A DNA stretch of 64,000 nucleotides from Streptomyces sp. M41(2017) (GCF_002078175.1 NZ_MWFK01000002.1:434001-498000); one strand, 5' to 3'; numbered from the stretch's first letter, positions 44,722-53,588 are shown. Numbers and translations are program-made. Notes: generated from the letters alone by a model not told the origin.

Positions 44722-45927
44722 GTGCGGCCTGTGCGGTTCAGAAAGAGGCCGGAGCATTTCGACGCCGATCAGGTGGTGGCGGACGCGCCGCCGTCCACGC
44801 CTCCCCCACCGCCTTCTCCGCCCGCGGTAGCCGCGCCGTCCGCGTCCGGCCGCCCCGAACCCGTCTCCGTCGTTCCGTGGGGCATTCGGGTCGGAGCGGA
44901 AGTGGGATGGCGTCTGCTCGTCCTGGCGGCCATCCTGTGGGTGCTGATCCGCGTCATCGGCGCCGTCCACCTGATCGTGCTGTCTTTCGCGGCCGCTCTC
45001 CTGATCACCGCGCTTCTTCAGCCCACGGTGGCCCGTCTCCAAAGGCACCGGGTACCGAAGGGGCTCGCGACCGTTGCGACGGCCCTCTGCGGGTTCGTCC
45101 TCCTGGGCCTGGTCGGCTGGTTCGTCGTCTGGCAGGTGATGGACAACGTGGACGACCTCTCGGATCAACTGCAGAGCGGCGTCGACGACCTCAAGCACTG
45201 GCTCCTCAAGAGCCCGTTCCACATCACCGAGGCCCGGCTCGACCACATCTCCGACAAGCTGGGCGACAGCATCGGGTCCAGCAGCGATCAGCTCACCGCA
45301 GCGGGCCTGCACGGCGTCACAGTCCTGGCGGAACTCCTGACCGGGGTCCTGCTGACGGTGTTCTCGACGCTGTTCCTGCTCTACGACGGACCCCGCATCT
45401 GGAAATGGGCGCTCAAGTTCGCCCCGGCATCCGCCCGCTCCGCGATCGACGGCGCCGGCCCCCCGGCGTGGCACACCCTCACGGCGTACGTGCACGGCAC
45501 GGTCATCGTCGCCTTCATCGACGCCGTCTGCATCGGGCTGGGGATCTACATCCTCGGCGTCCCTCTGGCGGTGCCCCTGGCGGTCGTCGTCTTCGCTGCC
45601 GCGTTCGTCCCGCTGGTCGGCGCGGTCGCCTCAGGAGCCTTGGCCGTCATCGTCGCCTTCGTCACCCAGGGCGTGTTCACCGCCCTCCTGGTCCTTCTCA
45701 TCGTCCTCGGCGTTCAGCAGTTGGAAGGGCACGTCCTGCAGCCGTTCATCCTGGGGCGAGCGGTGCGCGTCCACCCCCTCGGCGTCATTCTCTCGGTGGC
45801 CGCCGGGGGTCTGATCGCCGGGATCGGGGGCGCGGTGGTGGCCGTGCCTCTGGTGGCTGTGGTCAACACGGTCGCGGGCCACCTTCTGCACAGGGACGGC
45901 CAAGACCAGCGGGAGAGCGCGGAGTAG
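44722..45927 (+). CDS. AI-2E family transporter (TqsA/PerM-type permease)
   Basis: A 401-residue membrane protein with a Pro-rich cytosolic N-terminus (about 20-45), then about eight hydrophobic segments in the family order: WRLLVLAAILWVLIRVIGAV, the FAAALLITALLQPTVARLQR region, a long soluble segment with DLSDQLQSGVDDLKHWL (about 150-200), and a C-terminal bundle with the conserved QQLEGHVLQPFILGRAVRVH. Family members are called AI-2 exporters, but some are Na+/H+ antiporters; substrate uncertain. Start GTG 44722 lacks a strong ribosome binding site and GTG 44731 is possible. Confidence 0.9.
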   Translation: MRPVRFRKRPEHFDADQVVADAPPSTPPPPPSPPAVAAPSASGRPEPVSVVPWGIRVGAEVGWRLLVLAAILWVLIRVIGAVHLIVLSFAAALLITALLQPTVARLQRHRVPKGLATVATALCGFVLLGLVGWFVVWQVMDNVDDLSDQLQSGVDDLKHWLLKSPFHITEARLDHISDKLGDSIGSSSDQLTAAGLHGVTVLAELLTGVLLTVFSTLFLLYDGPRIWKWALKFAPASARSAIDGAGPPAWHTLTAYVHGTVIVAFIDAVCIGLGIYILGVPLAVPLAVVVFAAAFVPLVGAVASGALAVIVAFVTQGVFTALLVLLIVLGVQQLEGHVLQPFILGRAVRVHPLGVILSVAAGGLIAGIGGAVVAVPLVAVVNTVAGHLLHRDGQDQRESAE

Positions 45928-46040
45928 CGGCTCCGCGGCATCCACCCGGCGCCGAGCCCTTGCACGCGAGACCTGAGCAGGCCGCAGCCGGTCGGTGTCG
46001 GAGTCCCTCGCCCGTCACCCTGCTCGGCGTTCGGACGTAC

Positions 46041-46217
46041 TCACTCCTCGCGCTCGAACTCCGCCTGAGCCCGCTGCGCGTCCAGTTCGTCCTGCGCAGT
46101 GCGGTAGACGTCACGCACCAGACTCCGGACCACCTCGGGGTCGGACGACGTGGAGGCCGTACGAACCCGGTCCTCCCACCCGTCCGCAGCGCCCTGATTC
46201 CCATCGTTCCTGGCCAT
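46041..46217 (-). CDS. Small acidic conserved-looking protein (58 residues)
   Basis: A 58-codon ORF starting ATG at 46217 with AGGG about nine bases upstream and ending TGA at 46041. The product is acidic and mostly helical: DGWEDRVRTA, DPEVVRSLVRDVYRTA and a charged C-terminal helix QDELDAQRAQAEFEREE that could form a coiled coil. Third positions are strongly G/C and the composition is protein-like with one Trp. It is divergent from the winged-helix protein gene at 46370, which also has a coiled-coil-like N-terminus; interaction is conceivable but not shown. No family recognised. Confidence 0.6.
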   Translation of the reverse strand: MARNDGNQGAADGWEDRVRTASTSSDPEVVRSLVRDVYRTAQDELDAQRAQAEFEREE

Positions 46218-46369
46218 ACGACAACCCTAGCCACGGCTTCACGGATCGCCACTCGGCCACCCGCTCCCCCTGGAGTGGAGCCCGGACGTAATTGCTCAGG
46301 CAAGTTGCATCGACGTATGCACGGGTAGGATACGCAACGTCATCCATGGACACGAAGGAGTGAACGATT

Positions 46370-46882
46370 GTGACCAGCCGACCGTCCGCCACCCTCCGGT
46401 CGCGGTACGTCGAGCAGGCCGCGTCGGACCTGGAGGAGAACCGCCGCCTCCAGAGGGAACTGACCAGCAGGATCTCGGCGTTGCGGCAAGAAGAGGCGAT
46501 GCTGATGGACATCCTGCGGCTGGCCGAGCGGTACGAAGGCCTGCCGGACCCGTCACCCGTGCCGGACCGGGCGTCCTCGGCGGACCGGGCGTCCTCGGCG
46601 GCGTCCGACACCAAGGCGACGCCGCGTCGGTCGCTGCTCGGGAGTGTTCTGCTGGAGCTTCTCGCCGGCCACGACGAGCCGCTCCTGGCCAAGGAAGTAC
46701 GGGAAGAACTCCTGGCGAGGCATCCGGACCGCAGCCCGACACCTCAGGTCGTCCGCAACACCCTCGAGTCACTGGTGGCGAAGGGCCGCGTCCAGCGGCA
46801 CAAGCAGCAGCGGGCCGTGCTGTACAGCCTCGCGAAGCGCCCTGAGCTTCGCGTCTCCTCCCGGCCGAAGAACTCCGACTGA
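46370..46882 (+). CDS. Coiled-coil plus winged-helix regulator-like protein
   Basis: A 170-residue protein. Residues 10-55 form a long charged helix (EQAASDLEENRRLQRELTSR then LRLAERYE), probably a coiled coil. A low-complexity linker with a tandem repeat (DRASSADRASS, from an 18-base direct repeat at about 46563-46598) leads to a C-terminal winged helix (SLLGSVLLELLAGHDEPLLA, then TPQVVRNTLESLVAKGRVQR). Similar proteins occur in Streptomyces as uncharacterised putative regulators. GTG 46370 has GAAGGAG about ten bases upstream. DNA binding is inferred. Confidence 0.75.
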   Translation: MTSRPSATLRSRYVEQAASDLEENRRLQRELTSRISALRQEEAMLMDILRLAERYEGLPDPSPVPDRASSADRASSAASDTKATPRRSLLGSVLLELLAGHDEPLLAKEVREELLARHPDRSPTPQVVRNTLESLVAKGRVQRHKQQRAVLYSLAKRPELRVSSRPKNSD

Positions 46883-46920
46883 CGAACACGTCACGTTCGG
46901 AGTTCTCAGGCCGGATCGGG

Positions 46921-47175
46921 TCACAGCCCGAGGTCCAGAGCGAGACAGGAGAACTGGTTCCAGGAGGCTTCAGGGTTGTAGGGGGCGACGCCAGGGCCGT
47001 TCGCCGCCTGTTCCTGGACCATCCGGTCGAAGCCGATGCGCTCGGGGAGTTTGCCGAATCGGGCCTGCCGCGCCGCCGCGTCCATCGCACTCTCCGTGTC
47101 CACGCTGCTGTCCTCTCCCTTGCCGCCGCCCGGGCCGGCCGACGAACCGAGTCCGTCGGCGTCCTGGATGGCCAT
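46921..47175 (-). CDS. Small hypothetical protein of a Streptomyces family
   Basis: An 84-residue protein with a Gly/Ser-rich N-terminus and a conserved-looking C-terminus: ARQARFGKLPERIGFDRMVQ, then YNPEASWNQFSCLALDLGL. I recall similar short proteins with the FGKLPERI and YNPEASWNQFSCLALDLG motifs in streptomycetes, of unknown function. ATG 47175 was chosen; ATG 47265 would overlap the preceding SDR gene. It follows that SDR with a 49-base gap, so it may share its transcript. It is convergent with the coiled-coil winged-helix gene. Confidence 0.65.
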   Translation of the reverse strand: MAIQDADGLGSSAGPGGGKGEDSSVDTESAMDAAARQARFGKLPERIGFDRMVQEQAANGPGVAPYNPEASWNQFSCLALDLGL

Positions 47176-47224
47176 AACTCTGAACCGTGGCTCGTCACCT
47201 GTCAAGGTGGTGACGATGGAGAGG

Positions 47225-47989
47225 TCACCAGGAGCTTGCGCCACCGTCCACCGCATAGTTGGCACCGGTGATGTAGGACGCCCTGTCGGAGGCGAGGAAG
47301 GCAGCGAGTTCCACGATCTCCTCGGGCCGGGCGAAGCGCTTGAGCAACGTCTTGCTCACGATGGCGGCCCGCGCCTCCTGGTCGTCACCGAGGTCCCGGT
47401 CACTGGCCGGGGTCAGCACCGGACCAGGGCTGACAGCCACAGCCCGGATCCCGTGCGGGGCTCCTTCGAGGGCGAGTTGTCGCGTCATTCCGATGACGCC
47501 GGCATTGGCCGCGGTGTGCCCGACCATCGGAGGGGTCGAGCCCGCTATGAGACCTGCCACCGACGCCACGTTGATGATGACGCCACCCCCGCGCCGGACC
47601 ATGTGCGGCCACGTGAATTTCGAGACGAAGAAGGGAATGTCCAGTTCACCGGCCTGCGTCACACGCCAGTCCTCCACGGAGAATCCCGGCATGGGCCCGA
47701 ATCGCTGCAGGGCGGCATTGTTGTACACCACGTCGAGCCCGCCGTGGACGGCCGCGGCATCGTCGACCATCTGTCGCACCTGGTCAGGGTCAGTGAGGTC
47801 GACCGGCGCCATGCCCGTCATCTCGCCTCCGGCGCGACGTACGAGTTCGGTGGTCTCCTCGTTGCCGCCGGTCTGCACGTCCACTCCGACGATCTTCGCT
47901 CCCTCCCTGGCGAAGATCATCGCCGCGGTACGGCCCATACCCGCCGCGGTACCGGTGATGAGGGCTACCTTGCCGTCGAGTGTTCCCAT
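47225..47989 (-). CDS. SDR family oxidoreductase with non-canonical catalytic residues
   Basis: A 254-residue short-chain dehydrogenase of the glucose-dehydrogenase-like type: TGTAAGMGRTAA cofactor motif near residue 13, NNAALQ (NAG-like) near 89, INVASVAG with catalytic Ser near 140, and YITGANYAVDGGASSW at the end. At the YxxxK position it reads HTAANAG: Tyr is His and Lys is Asn. This argues against ordinary SDR chemistry, although homologues with His at this position exist. ATG 47989 follows AAGGAGAACGGCC. Upstream is a 770-base gap with no recognised gene. Confidence 0.88.
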   Translation of the reverse strand: MGTLDGKVALITGTAAGMGRTAAMIFAREGAKIVGVDVQTGGNEETTELVRRAGGEMTGMAPVDLTDPDQVRQMVDDAAAVHGGLDVVYNNAALQRFGPMPGFSVEDWRVTQAGELDIPFFVSKFTWPHMVRRGGGVIINVASVAGLIAGSTPPMVGHTAANAGVIGMTRQLALEGAPHGIRAVAVSPGPVLTPASDRDLGDDQEARAAIVSKTLLKRFARPEEIVELAAFLASDRASYITGANYAVDGGASSW

Positions 47990-48759
47990 GGCCGTTCTCC
48001 TTGCGTTCCGGGCTGTCGACCGGAGGGAAGCGGCGCGACTCGGCACGGCGGGACTCGGCCCCGGCGTCCCGTCTCCAGGTCCGAGGTGCCGGGCGAAGCT
48101 GTCAAAGCGACGGTGTTGAGCGCCAAGCGCCTTGCCCCCGGGGGCAGTTCTCGGCGCCGTCATCACTCGCCATGGCCGCGATCGCTCAAGGCCCACCGGT
48201 CCCGTCCAGCTTAGGTACAAGTCGGGCCTGACGCATGCGGACAGGTGGGACCCGGGCTGTGGTCGTCCCGTCCTCGAACCCGCAGGTTCAGCGCGCGTCG
48301 CCCAGGCCGAAGACTTCGAGCGACGTTTCCGGCTCAGGATCCGACCTCGACGGGGATCCGCCCGCCCGGCTCAAGCGGTACTAGGGAGGTGCGCATCTCG
48401 ACCGGCGCTCACCGCCGGACCATCGGGACGTCTCTCATCTGCCGTGATCCCGGGGCGACTTGGGCCACCACCCGATAACCGTGCCGGACGGGCCTGCCAG
48501 TTGACCGCGGTAGCCGGGACGAACCACAGGGCGGGTGCGACCGTGCCGACTCGGTCCCTTAAGGTACCTGTGCATCCGGAGGACGGCTGCCGAACGCCGC
48601 GTCCACTACGGCGAGGCGTGCCGCCGTGGTTCACCTCGTCACCGGACTTGAGGGCGCATCACCTCGGGATCCGACCAGGAACTCAACCGCGCTTCCAGGC
48701 TCCCCGGTTGCGGCTCATCGCGTGCCCTGTCACCCGAACCCCACGTAAGGATCTTCGTC
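47990..48759. other. Long divergent gap (770 bases), nothing assigned
   Basis: The longest gene-poor stretch. It was examined for a c-di-AMP riboswitch, which often precedes actinobacterial cell-wall hydrolases, because an amidase follows; the conserved core was not found. Small GC-rich stem-loops (for example CCGGCG/CGCCGG near 48400) and a TTGACC at about 48500 are present. No ORF has convincing coding character. It probably holds a long 5' leader for the amidase. Confidence 0.4.
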
Positions 48760-50685
48760 TTGCACAAGAGGAACAGAAGACTGCGGCTCCCCGTCGTGGT
48801 GGCGGTCGGCGCACTGGCCGCAAGCGGCCTGGCCGCGCCCCAGTCCATCGCGTTCGCCGACAGCCGGAGCGGCCCCGCCACCACCCGTCAGCAGGACTTC
48901 GCCTCAGCCGCCGCGGAGTTCGACGTTCCCCTCGATGTTCTGCTCGGCGTCGCCTACCAGGAGTCGGCGTGGGAGTCCCACGGTGCGCGGCACAGCACCG
49001 ATGGCGGCTTCGGGCCCATGCACCTCACCGACGTCACCCCGGCCATGATGGCCGGCGGTGGCTCCGGCGCCGCCGGCCGCGACGACCTTGCCGCGCTGGC
49101 CTCGAAGCCGGCCCTCCACACGGTGCAGGCCGCCGCGAAGCTGACGGGACTGTCCCCGGACACCCTGCGCACGGACCCCGGGGCGAACATCCGAGGCGGC
49201 GCGGCCCTCCTCGCCTCGTACGAGAGGAGGGTCGCCGGCGGCACACCGTCGGACCCGTCCAAGTGGTATGGCGCCGTGGCCCGTTACAGCCAGTCGACGC
49301 AGCGACAGGCCGCGAAGGTGTTCGCGGACCGCGTCTTCGACACTCTCCGCAAGGGCGCCTCCCGCGTGACGCAGGACGGCCAGCGCGTCCGCCTCGGCGC
49401 CACCGACTCGGTTCGCCCCGCGGCCGCGCAGGTGGACCGGCTGCACCTGAAGTCGGCGGACACGGCGGACACCGAATGTCCGGCGAGCGTGGTGTGCACG
49501 TTCGTGCCCGGCTCCCCGGTGGGTCTCCAGGTGTCCGACCGGCCGGCGAACGGCATCCGGATCGACACCATCGTCATCCACGACCTGGAGTCGACGTACG
49601 ACGCCGGCGTCAGGGACCTGGCCTCCCCGACCAAGAACGCGGCGACCAACTACGTGATGCGGTCGTCCGACGGCGCCGTGACCCAGATGGTCCCCACCAA
49701 GGACATCGCCTTCCACGCGGGCAACTACTCCACGAACATGCACTCTCTCGGCATCGAGCACGAGGGATACGCCGCGAACGGCGCCACCTGGTACACCGAG
49801 GCCCAGTACGAGTCCACGGCCGCTCTGGTCCGGTACCTGGCGGAACGGTTCGACATTCCCCTCGACCGTCAGCACATCATCGGCCATGACAACGTTGCCG
49901 GTCCTGCCGACGCCTACGTCTCCGGCATGCACTGGGACCCGGGCAACGCCTGGGACTGGGACCACTTCATGACGCTGCTCGGTCACGCGTACAGCGGTGT
50001 GCATCGCGTCCCCGACGTGGGCCAGGTCGTGACCGTCGACCCGACGTTCGCCGACAACGTACAGACCGTGCGGGTCTGCCCGGGCGACGATCCGCTGGAC
50101 CCCTCGACGCCGTGCACGGACCGGCAGCAGGAGTCGAACTTCGTCTATCTCCGCACCGCTCCGGACGCGACCGCGCCGCTCTTCGGCGACCAGGCGATCC
50201 ACGGGAGCGGCGACGGCACGGACCGCATCAGCGACTGGGGCGGCACCGCCCAGTCCGGACAGCAGTTCGTCGTCGCGGACGTGCGGGGCGACTGGACCGC
50301 GATCTGGTTCAGCGGCGCCAAGGTGTGGTTCCACAACCCGGCAGGCGTGAACGCCAAGATCACCTACGGCGTGAAGCTGATCCAGCCGGCGGGCGGCACC
50401 TCGGTGGCCGTGTACGGGCAGAGCTACCCGGACGCCTCCGAGTACCCGGCCGGTCTGAGCCCGTCGACGCAGTCCGCGCTGAGCATGTACACCGTCCCGG
50501 CAGGCCAGGCGTACGTCGCGACGCGGCCCCCGGTCGTCACCGACGACTACTTCAAGAGCAGCGGCACCGTCGTCCTCGGCGCCAGGAAGATGTACACCAT
50601 CCAGTACAACCACCGGGTCGTACTCGTCTACGCGAACGACGTCACTGCGACGCCGGTGTCCCGCCACTGGGAAGACGGGAACTGA
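48760..50685 (+). CDS. Secreted N-acetylmuramoyl-L-alanine amidase (PGRP/Amidase_2) with lysozyme-like N-terminus
   Basis: A 641-residue exported cell-wall hydrolase. Signal peptide 1-34 (LRLPVVVAVGALAASGLAA). Residues about 40-190 resemble a transglycosylase/lysozyme-like fold (LLGVAYQESAWESHG with a Glu, then GFGPMHLTDV). The amidase domain (about 265-390) has zinc ligands in IDTIVIHDLEST, AFHAGNYSTNMHSLGIEHEG and QHIIGHDNVAG. The C-terminal third contains SH3-like repeats (NFVYLRTAPDATAPLF). It would cut the MurNAc-L-Ala bond in peptidoglycan. Start is TTG 48760 with AAGGATC upstream, an unusual start codon. A long 5' leader precedes it and a hairpin terminator follows. Confidence 0.9.
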   Translation: MHKRNRRLRLPVVVAVGALAASGLAAPQSIAFADSRSGPATTRQQDFASAAAEFDVPLDVLLGVAYQESAWESHGARHSTDGGFGPMHLTDVTPAMMAGGGSGAAGRDDLAALASKPALHTVQAAAKLTGLSPDTLRTDPGANIRGGAALLASYERRVAGGTPSDPSKWYGAVARYSQSTQRQAAKVFADRVFDTLRKGASRVTQDGQRVRLGATDSVRPAAAQVDRLHLKSADTADTECPASVVCTFVPGSPVGLQVSDRPANGIRIDTIVIHDLESTYDAGVRDLASPTKNAATNYVMRSSDGAVTQMVPTKDIAFHAGNYSTNMHSLGIEHEGYAANGATWYTEAQYESTAALVRYLAERFDIPLDRQHIIGHDNVAGPADAYVSGMHWDPGNAWDWDHFMTLLGHAYSGVHRVPDVGQVVTVDPTFADNVQTVRVCPGDDPLDPSTPCTDRQQESNFVYLRTAPDATAPLFGDQAIHGSGDGTDRISDWGGTAQSGQQFVVADVRGDWTAIWFSGAKVWFHNPAGVNAKITYGVKLIQPAGGTSVAVYGQSYPDASEYPAGLSPSTQSALSMYTVPAGQAYVATRPPVVTDDYFKSSGTVVLGARKMYTIQYNHRVVLVYANDVTATPVSRHWEDGN

Positions 50686-50702
50686 TCAGCCTGTCCACCC
50701 AC

Positions 50703-50735
50703 TGAGGGGCCGAACCCACTGGGCTCGGCCCCTCA
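50703..50735 (+). terminator. Hairpin terminator after the amidase gene
   Basis: TGAGGGGCCGAACCCA (50703-50718) pairs with TGGGCTCGGCCCCTCA (50720-50735) with one A-C mismatch, 17 bases after the stop codon. Confidence 0.75.
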
Positions 50736-50784
50736 CCGCGTCGCGCGGACACCGCGCGGGCCCCGCGTGCCGGAGATCTAGACT

Positions 50785-51246
50785 GTGGCCATGCCGGACG
50801 TGATGCACATCGAACCCCTCGACCGCGACGAGGAGGCGTTCCTGCGGGCCCTTGGCCGCGTGATGGCTCTGCTTCCTCGGCTCGTCGACGCCGACATGCT
50901 GGATGAGCACACCATTTCGAGCACCGAGTACCTCGTTCTGGTGCACCTCTCCGAGGCGCCGCACAACCAGATGCGGATGAGTGAACTCGCCAACATGTGC
51001 GGGATGTCGCTGAGCGGCATGACGCGGGTGGTGAACCGGCTGCAGGCCCGGTCCCTGGTCGTGCGCGAGAAGTCCCCGGACGACGGCCGGTCCTGGCTCG
51101 CCGCTCTCACCGACGCCGGGTGGACCCAGCTGAAGGCCGCGTGGCCGACCAACCTCGCGAGTGTGCGGCACCACGTGTTCTCGCGCCTGGAGGGTTGTGA
51201 CATCGCCGCCGCCACGGAGGTGCTGCAGCGCATCGCGCCGCTGTGA
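50785..51246 (+). CDS. MarR family transcriptional regulator
   Basis: A 153-residue winged-helix protein. Its helix-turn-helix is MRMSELANMCGMSLSGMTRV, followed by VNRLQARSLVVREKSPDDGR and SWLAALTDAG, the MarR wing with the D-x-R element. GTG 50785 lies nine bases after GGAG; the ATG at 50791 is an alternative. It is convergent with a DJ-1/PfpI gene and separated from the amidase by a terminator, so it is an independent unit. Target unknown. Confidence 0.9.
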   Translation: MAMPDVMHIEPLDRDEEAFLRALGRVMALLPRLVDADMLDEHTISSTEYLVLVHLSEAPHNQMRMSELANMCGMSLSGMTRVVNRLQARSLVVREKSPDDGRSWLAALTDAGWTQLKAAWPTNLASVRHHVFSRLEGCDIAAATEVLQRIAPL

Positions 51247-51346
51247 GGTGGGCCGTCCGCCGTGGACAGCCGGTCGGCGCGGGGCAGTTGGCGCCGGGAC
51301 CCGACCGGCCTCACGCGCCGCGTCACGCGGTCACCCTACGACGTAC

Positions 51347-52042
51347 TCACTTGAGGATTTCGAGCAGCCGGTCGGCCAGGACGGCCGCCGAGTGCGGATT
51401 CTGCCCGGTGACGAGGTTGCGGTCCTCGACCATGTACGGCTCCCAGATCGGCCCGCGGCTGTAGTCGACGCCCACCTTCTCCTTCAGGTCGTCCTCCAGC
51501 AGCCAGGGCGCCCGGGAGGCCAGGCCGACCCCTTCCTCCTCCTCGTTGGTGAACCCGGTGACCCGGTAGCCCTTGAAGGGAGACACGCCGTGGATCCGGG
51601 TGGCCAGGAGCGACGCGGGGGCGTGACACACGATCGCCAGCGGGTTGCCCGAGGCGAGTTGCGCCGTCAGCAGCCGGCCGGCGTCGGCATCGAAGGCCAA
51701 GTCCGACATCGGACCGTGGCCACCCGGCAGGTAGACCGCGTCGTAGTCCTCGAGCCGGACGTCCGACAGCTTCAGTGGCCGACGCATCACCTCCGCTGAA
51801 CGAATGATCTCCTCCAGCTCCAGAGCTCCGTCCTCACCGCCGGCCATGGAGGGCCGGAGACTCATCATGTCGACATTCGGTGTCACGCCGCCGGGTGTCG
51901 CGACCACGACCTCGTGGCCGGCCTCCGTGATCGCCTTGTAGGGCATCGCGAATTCCTCGGCCCAGTAGCCGGTCGCGTAGCGGGTCCCGTCCTTCAACAC
52001 CCAATACGTGGCACCGCTCACGATGAAAAGCACCTTCGCCAT
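51347..52042 (-). CDS. DJ-1/PfpI family (Hsp31-like) protein
   Basis: A 231-residue type-1 amidotransferase-fold protein. The N-terminal strand KVLFIVSGATYWVLKDGTRY and the YWAEEFAMPYKA segment match glyoxalase III/Hsp31-like members. The nucleophile elbow is LAIVCHAPASLLA with Cys near residue 139, and the Glu in WAEE near 29 would assist. PGGHGPMSDL binds the anion. Such proteins remove methylglyoxal adducts or act as chaperones. The ATG at 52042 is followed by a normal N-terminus. It is divergent from the hydrolase relic and convergent with marR. Confidence 0.9.
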   Translation of the reverse strand: MAKVLFIVSGATYWVLKDGTRYATGYWAEEFAMPYKAITEAGHEVVVATPGGVTPNVDMMSLRPSMAGGEDGALELEEIIRSAEVMRRPLKLSDVRLEDYDAVYLPGGHGPMSDLAFDADAGRLLTAQLASGNPLAIVCHAPASLLATRIHGVSPFKGYRVTGFTNEEEEGVGLASRAPWLLEDDLKEKVGVDYSRGPIWEPYMVEDRNLVTGQNPHSAAVLADRLLEILK

Positions 52043-52460
52043 AACCGTCCGCCTCCTCGCCCTCGAACAATCTGTCCGGGGGATTCAGACGCATTCCAGC
52101 CTAGGTACGGCCATGGCCCAGCGCATGCCGACGGGGCCCCGAATCCGCACACGCAGCGTGGAATTGCGGTTGCCGAACGAATTCGAACCGCGCTTCTCCA
52201 CTCAACTTGTCCGCAGCCGGGGGATGTTGTCCGGGCACACCGAGGGCTGATCCCGCGGCTGGAGAACGAGAAGAGATCCCCGCCCTCTCCAAGGGGTGCC
52301 CGCGTGCGGCCCACGCGTCGGCCGCACGCGACGACACGGACGTGGCGACGCCCAGGAGGGGTGACGACAACGGGAGATCACCGTCACCTGCTTGACCGGT
52401 GACGGCGCCTGTGCCACGGTCAGGTCGCACACGCAGCGGCTCCCCACGCCCCCACCGACC
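52043..52460. other. Gap before the hydrolase relic
   Basis: About 420 bases. It is expected to contain the DJ-1/PfpI promoter. No remnant of the missing N-terminal half of the following alpha/beta hydrolase relic was recognised. Confidence 0.35.
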
Positions 52461-52894
52461 CTGCTCGCGGGATTCGACTGGGGCTCCCGGACCGCGGACA
52501 TCATCGCCGCCCTGCGGCCCGAGCGCGTCAAAGCCCTTGTGTCCGTGAGCGGTTACCTCATCACGAACATCGAGGCCCAGAAGAAGCCGCTGACACCCCG
52601 GGCGGAGTACGCCTGGTGGTACCAGTGGTACTTCAGCACCGAGCGGGGCCGCCTGACCATCCCCGTCACGACCGTTACGAGAAGGTCCTCGCCACGCGCC
52701 CCGTCATCACCGTACCGACCTTCACCCTCGGCCCCGAGCGCGATCCGTTCGCCGCGCCGGGGAACGGCGCCGCCTACCGCGACCGCTTCACGGGCCCGTA
52801 CGACCACCGGACGCCGGCCGGCATCGGCCACCACGTGCCGCAGGAGGCGCCCGCCACCTTCGCCCGGGCCGTCGTCGACGCGGACCGCCTCTGA
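52461..52894 (+). pseudogene. Alpha/beta hydrolase relic (truncated, internally deleted)
   Basis: Two blocks of one alpha/beta hydrolase survive in different frames. The first (about 52461-52653) has LLAGFDWGSRTADIIAALRP with the Asp nucleophile elbow and AEYAWWYQWYFSTERG. The second (about 52675-52894) has RYEKVLATRPVITVPTFTLG and DRFTGPYDHRTPAGIGHHVP with the base His, ending in TGA. The normal roughly 100-residue N-terminus and about 50-60 residues between the blocks are missing, so this is not a functional gene. The ancestor resembled haloalkane dehalogenase/epoxide hydrolase-type enzymes. It lies right before the FMN reductase promoter. Confidence 0.75.
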
Positions 52895-52932
52895 GCCCAC
52901 GGCCGGCCCACAGCGGACCCGACGACACTTAC

Positions 52933-52961
52933 TTGACCCGTCAATCACTAAGTTGCATACT
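52933..52961 (+). promoter_or_regulatory. FMN reductase promoter with embedded MarR-type operator
   Basis: TTGACC (52933-52938), a 17-base spacer and CATACT (52956-52961) form a good sigma-70-type promoter. The -35 box is the left half of the palindrome TTGACccGTCAA (52933-52944), followed by TCA. The same TTGACnnGTCAATCA occurs at 54982 before the monooxygenase operon. Confidence 0.7.
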
Positions 52962-52980
52962 TCGCTAAGCAAGTACTTAG
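52948..52980 (+). promoter_or_regulatory. Inverted repeat over the -10 region of the FMN reductase promoter
   Basis: CTAAGTTGC (52948-52956) and GCAAGTACTTAG (52969-52980) form an imperfect inverted repeat with a two-base bulge. It resembles the AAGTACTT-type sites of HxlR regulators and could be a second operator or affect mRNA start stability. Confidence 0.45.
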
Positions 52981-53027
52981 GGCAGTGTGTCGATCAGCCG
53001 CTGCTGTCTGCACGAAAGGGTCTTCCC

Positions 53028-53588
53028 GTGACCAAGATCGGAATCATCATCGGCAGCACCCGGCCGGGCCGCAACGCCGAGGCCGTCGCCCGCTGGGTGC
53101 ACGAAGTCGCCACCGAGCGCACCGACGCCGAGTTCGAGCTCGTCGACCTGCTGGACTACAAGCTCCCCCTTCTGGACGAGGCCTACCCGCCGTCGATGGG
53201 CAACTACACCCAGCCGCACACCCAGGCATGGGCCGAGGCGATCGCGTCCTTCGACGGCTACGTCATCGTGACCCCCGAGTACAACCGCACGGTGCCGGGC
53301 GCCCTGAAGAACGCCATCGACTTCCTCTACGCCGAGTGGAACAACAAGTCCGTGGGCTTCGTCAGCTACGGCGGCGTCGGCGGTACCCGTGCCGTGGAGC
53401 ACCTGCGCGGCATAGCGGGCGAGCTGCAGCTGGCCGACGTCCGCTCCCAGGTGGCCCTCTCACTGTTCACCGACTTCGAGAACTTCTCCACCTTCACACC
53501 GGCCGACATCCAGCGGGACACACTCGTCACCACCCTGGACCAGGTCGTGGCGTGGGCCAACGCTCTCGCTCCCCTGCGGGCCGCCTGA
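53028..53588 (+). CDS. NADPH-dependent FMN reductase
   Basis: A 186-residue flavodoxin-like reductase. The N-terminal phosphate-binding loop is IGIIIGSTRPGRNAEAVARW, then VIVTPEYNRTVPGALKNAID carries the family PEYN motif, and GFVSYGGVGGTRAVEHLR holds the flavin ring. Members reduce FMN, quinones or azo compounds with NADPH. GTG 53028 follows GAAAGGG by seven bases. The promoter shares its operator with the monooxygenase operon 2 kb downstream, so this enzyme is a candidate source of reduced flavin for those enzymes. Confidence 0.92.
   Translation: MTKIGIIIGSTRPGRNAEAVARWVHEVATERTDAEFELVDLLDYKLPLLDEAYPPSMGNYTQPHTQAWAEAIASFDGYVIVTPEYNRTVPGALKNAIDFLYAEWNNKSVGFVSYGGVGGTRAVEHLRGIAGELQLADVRSQVALSLFTDFENFSTFTPADIQRDTLVTTLDQVVAWANALAPLRAA

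Noticed and set aside
47990..48759. Possible c-di-AMP riboswitch before the cell-wall amidase
   Set aside because: The position is plausible but the conserved core sequences of that class could not be found.
48132..49889. Long plus-strand ORF through the gap and amidase gene
   Set aside because: It runs out of frame with the amidase, has Arg/Pro-rich composition and no conserved motif.
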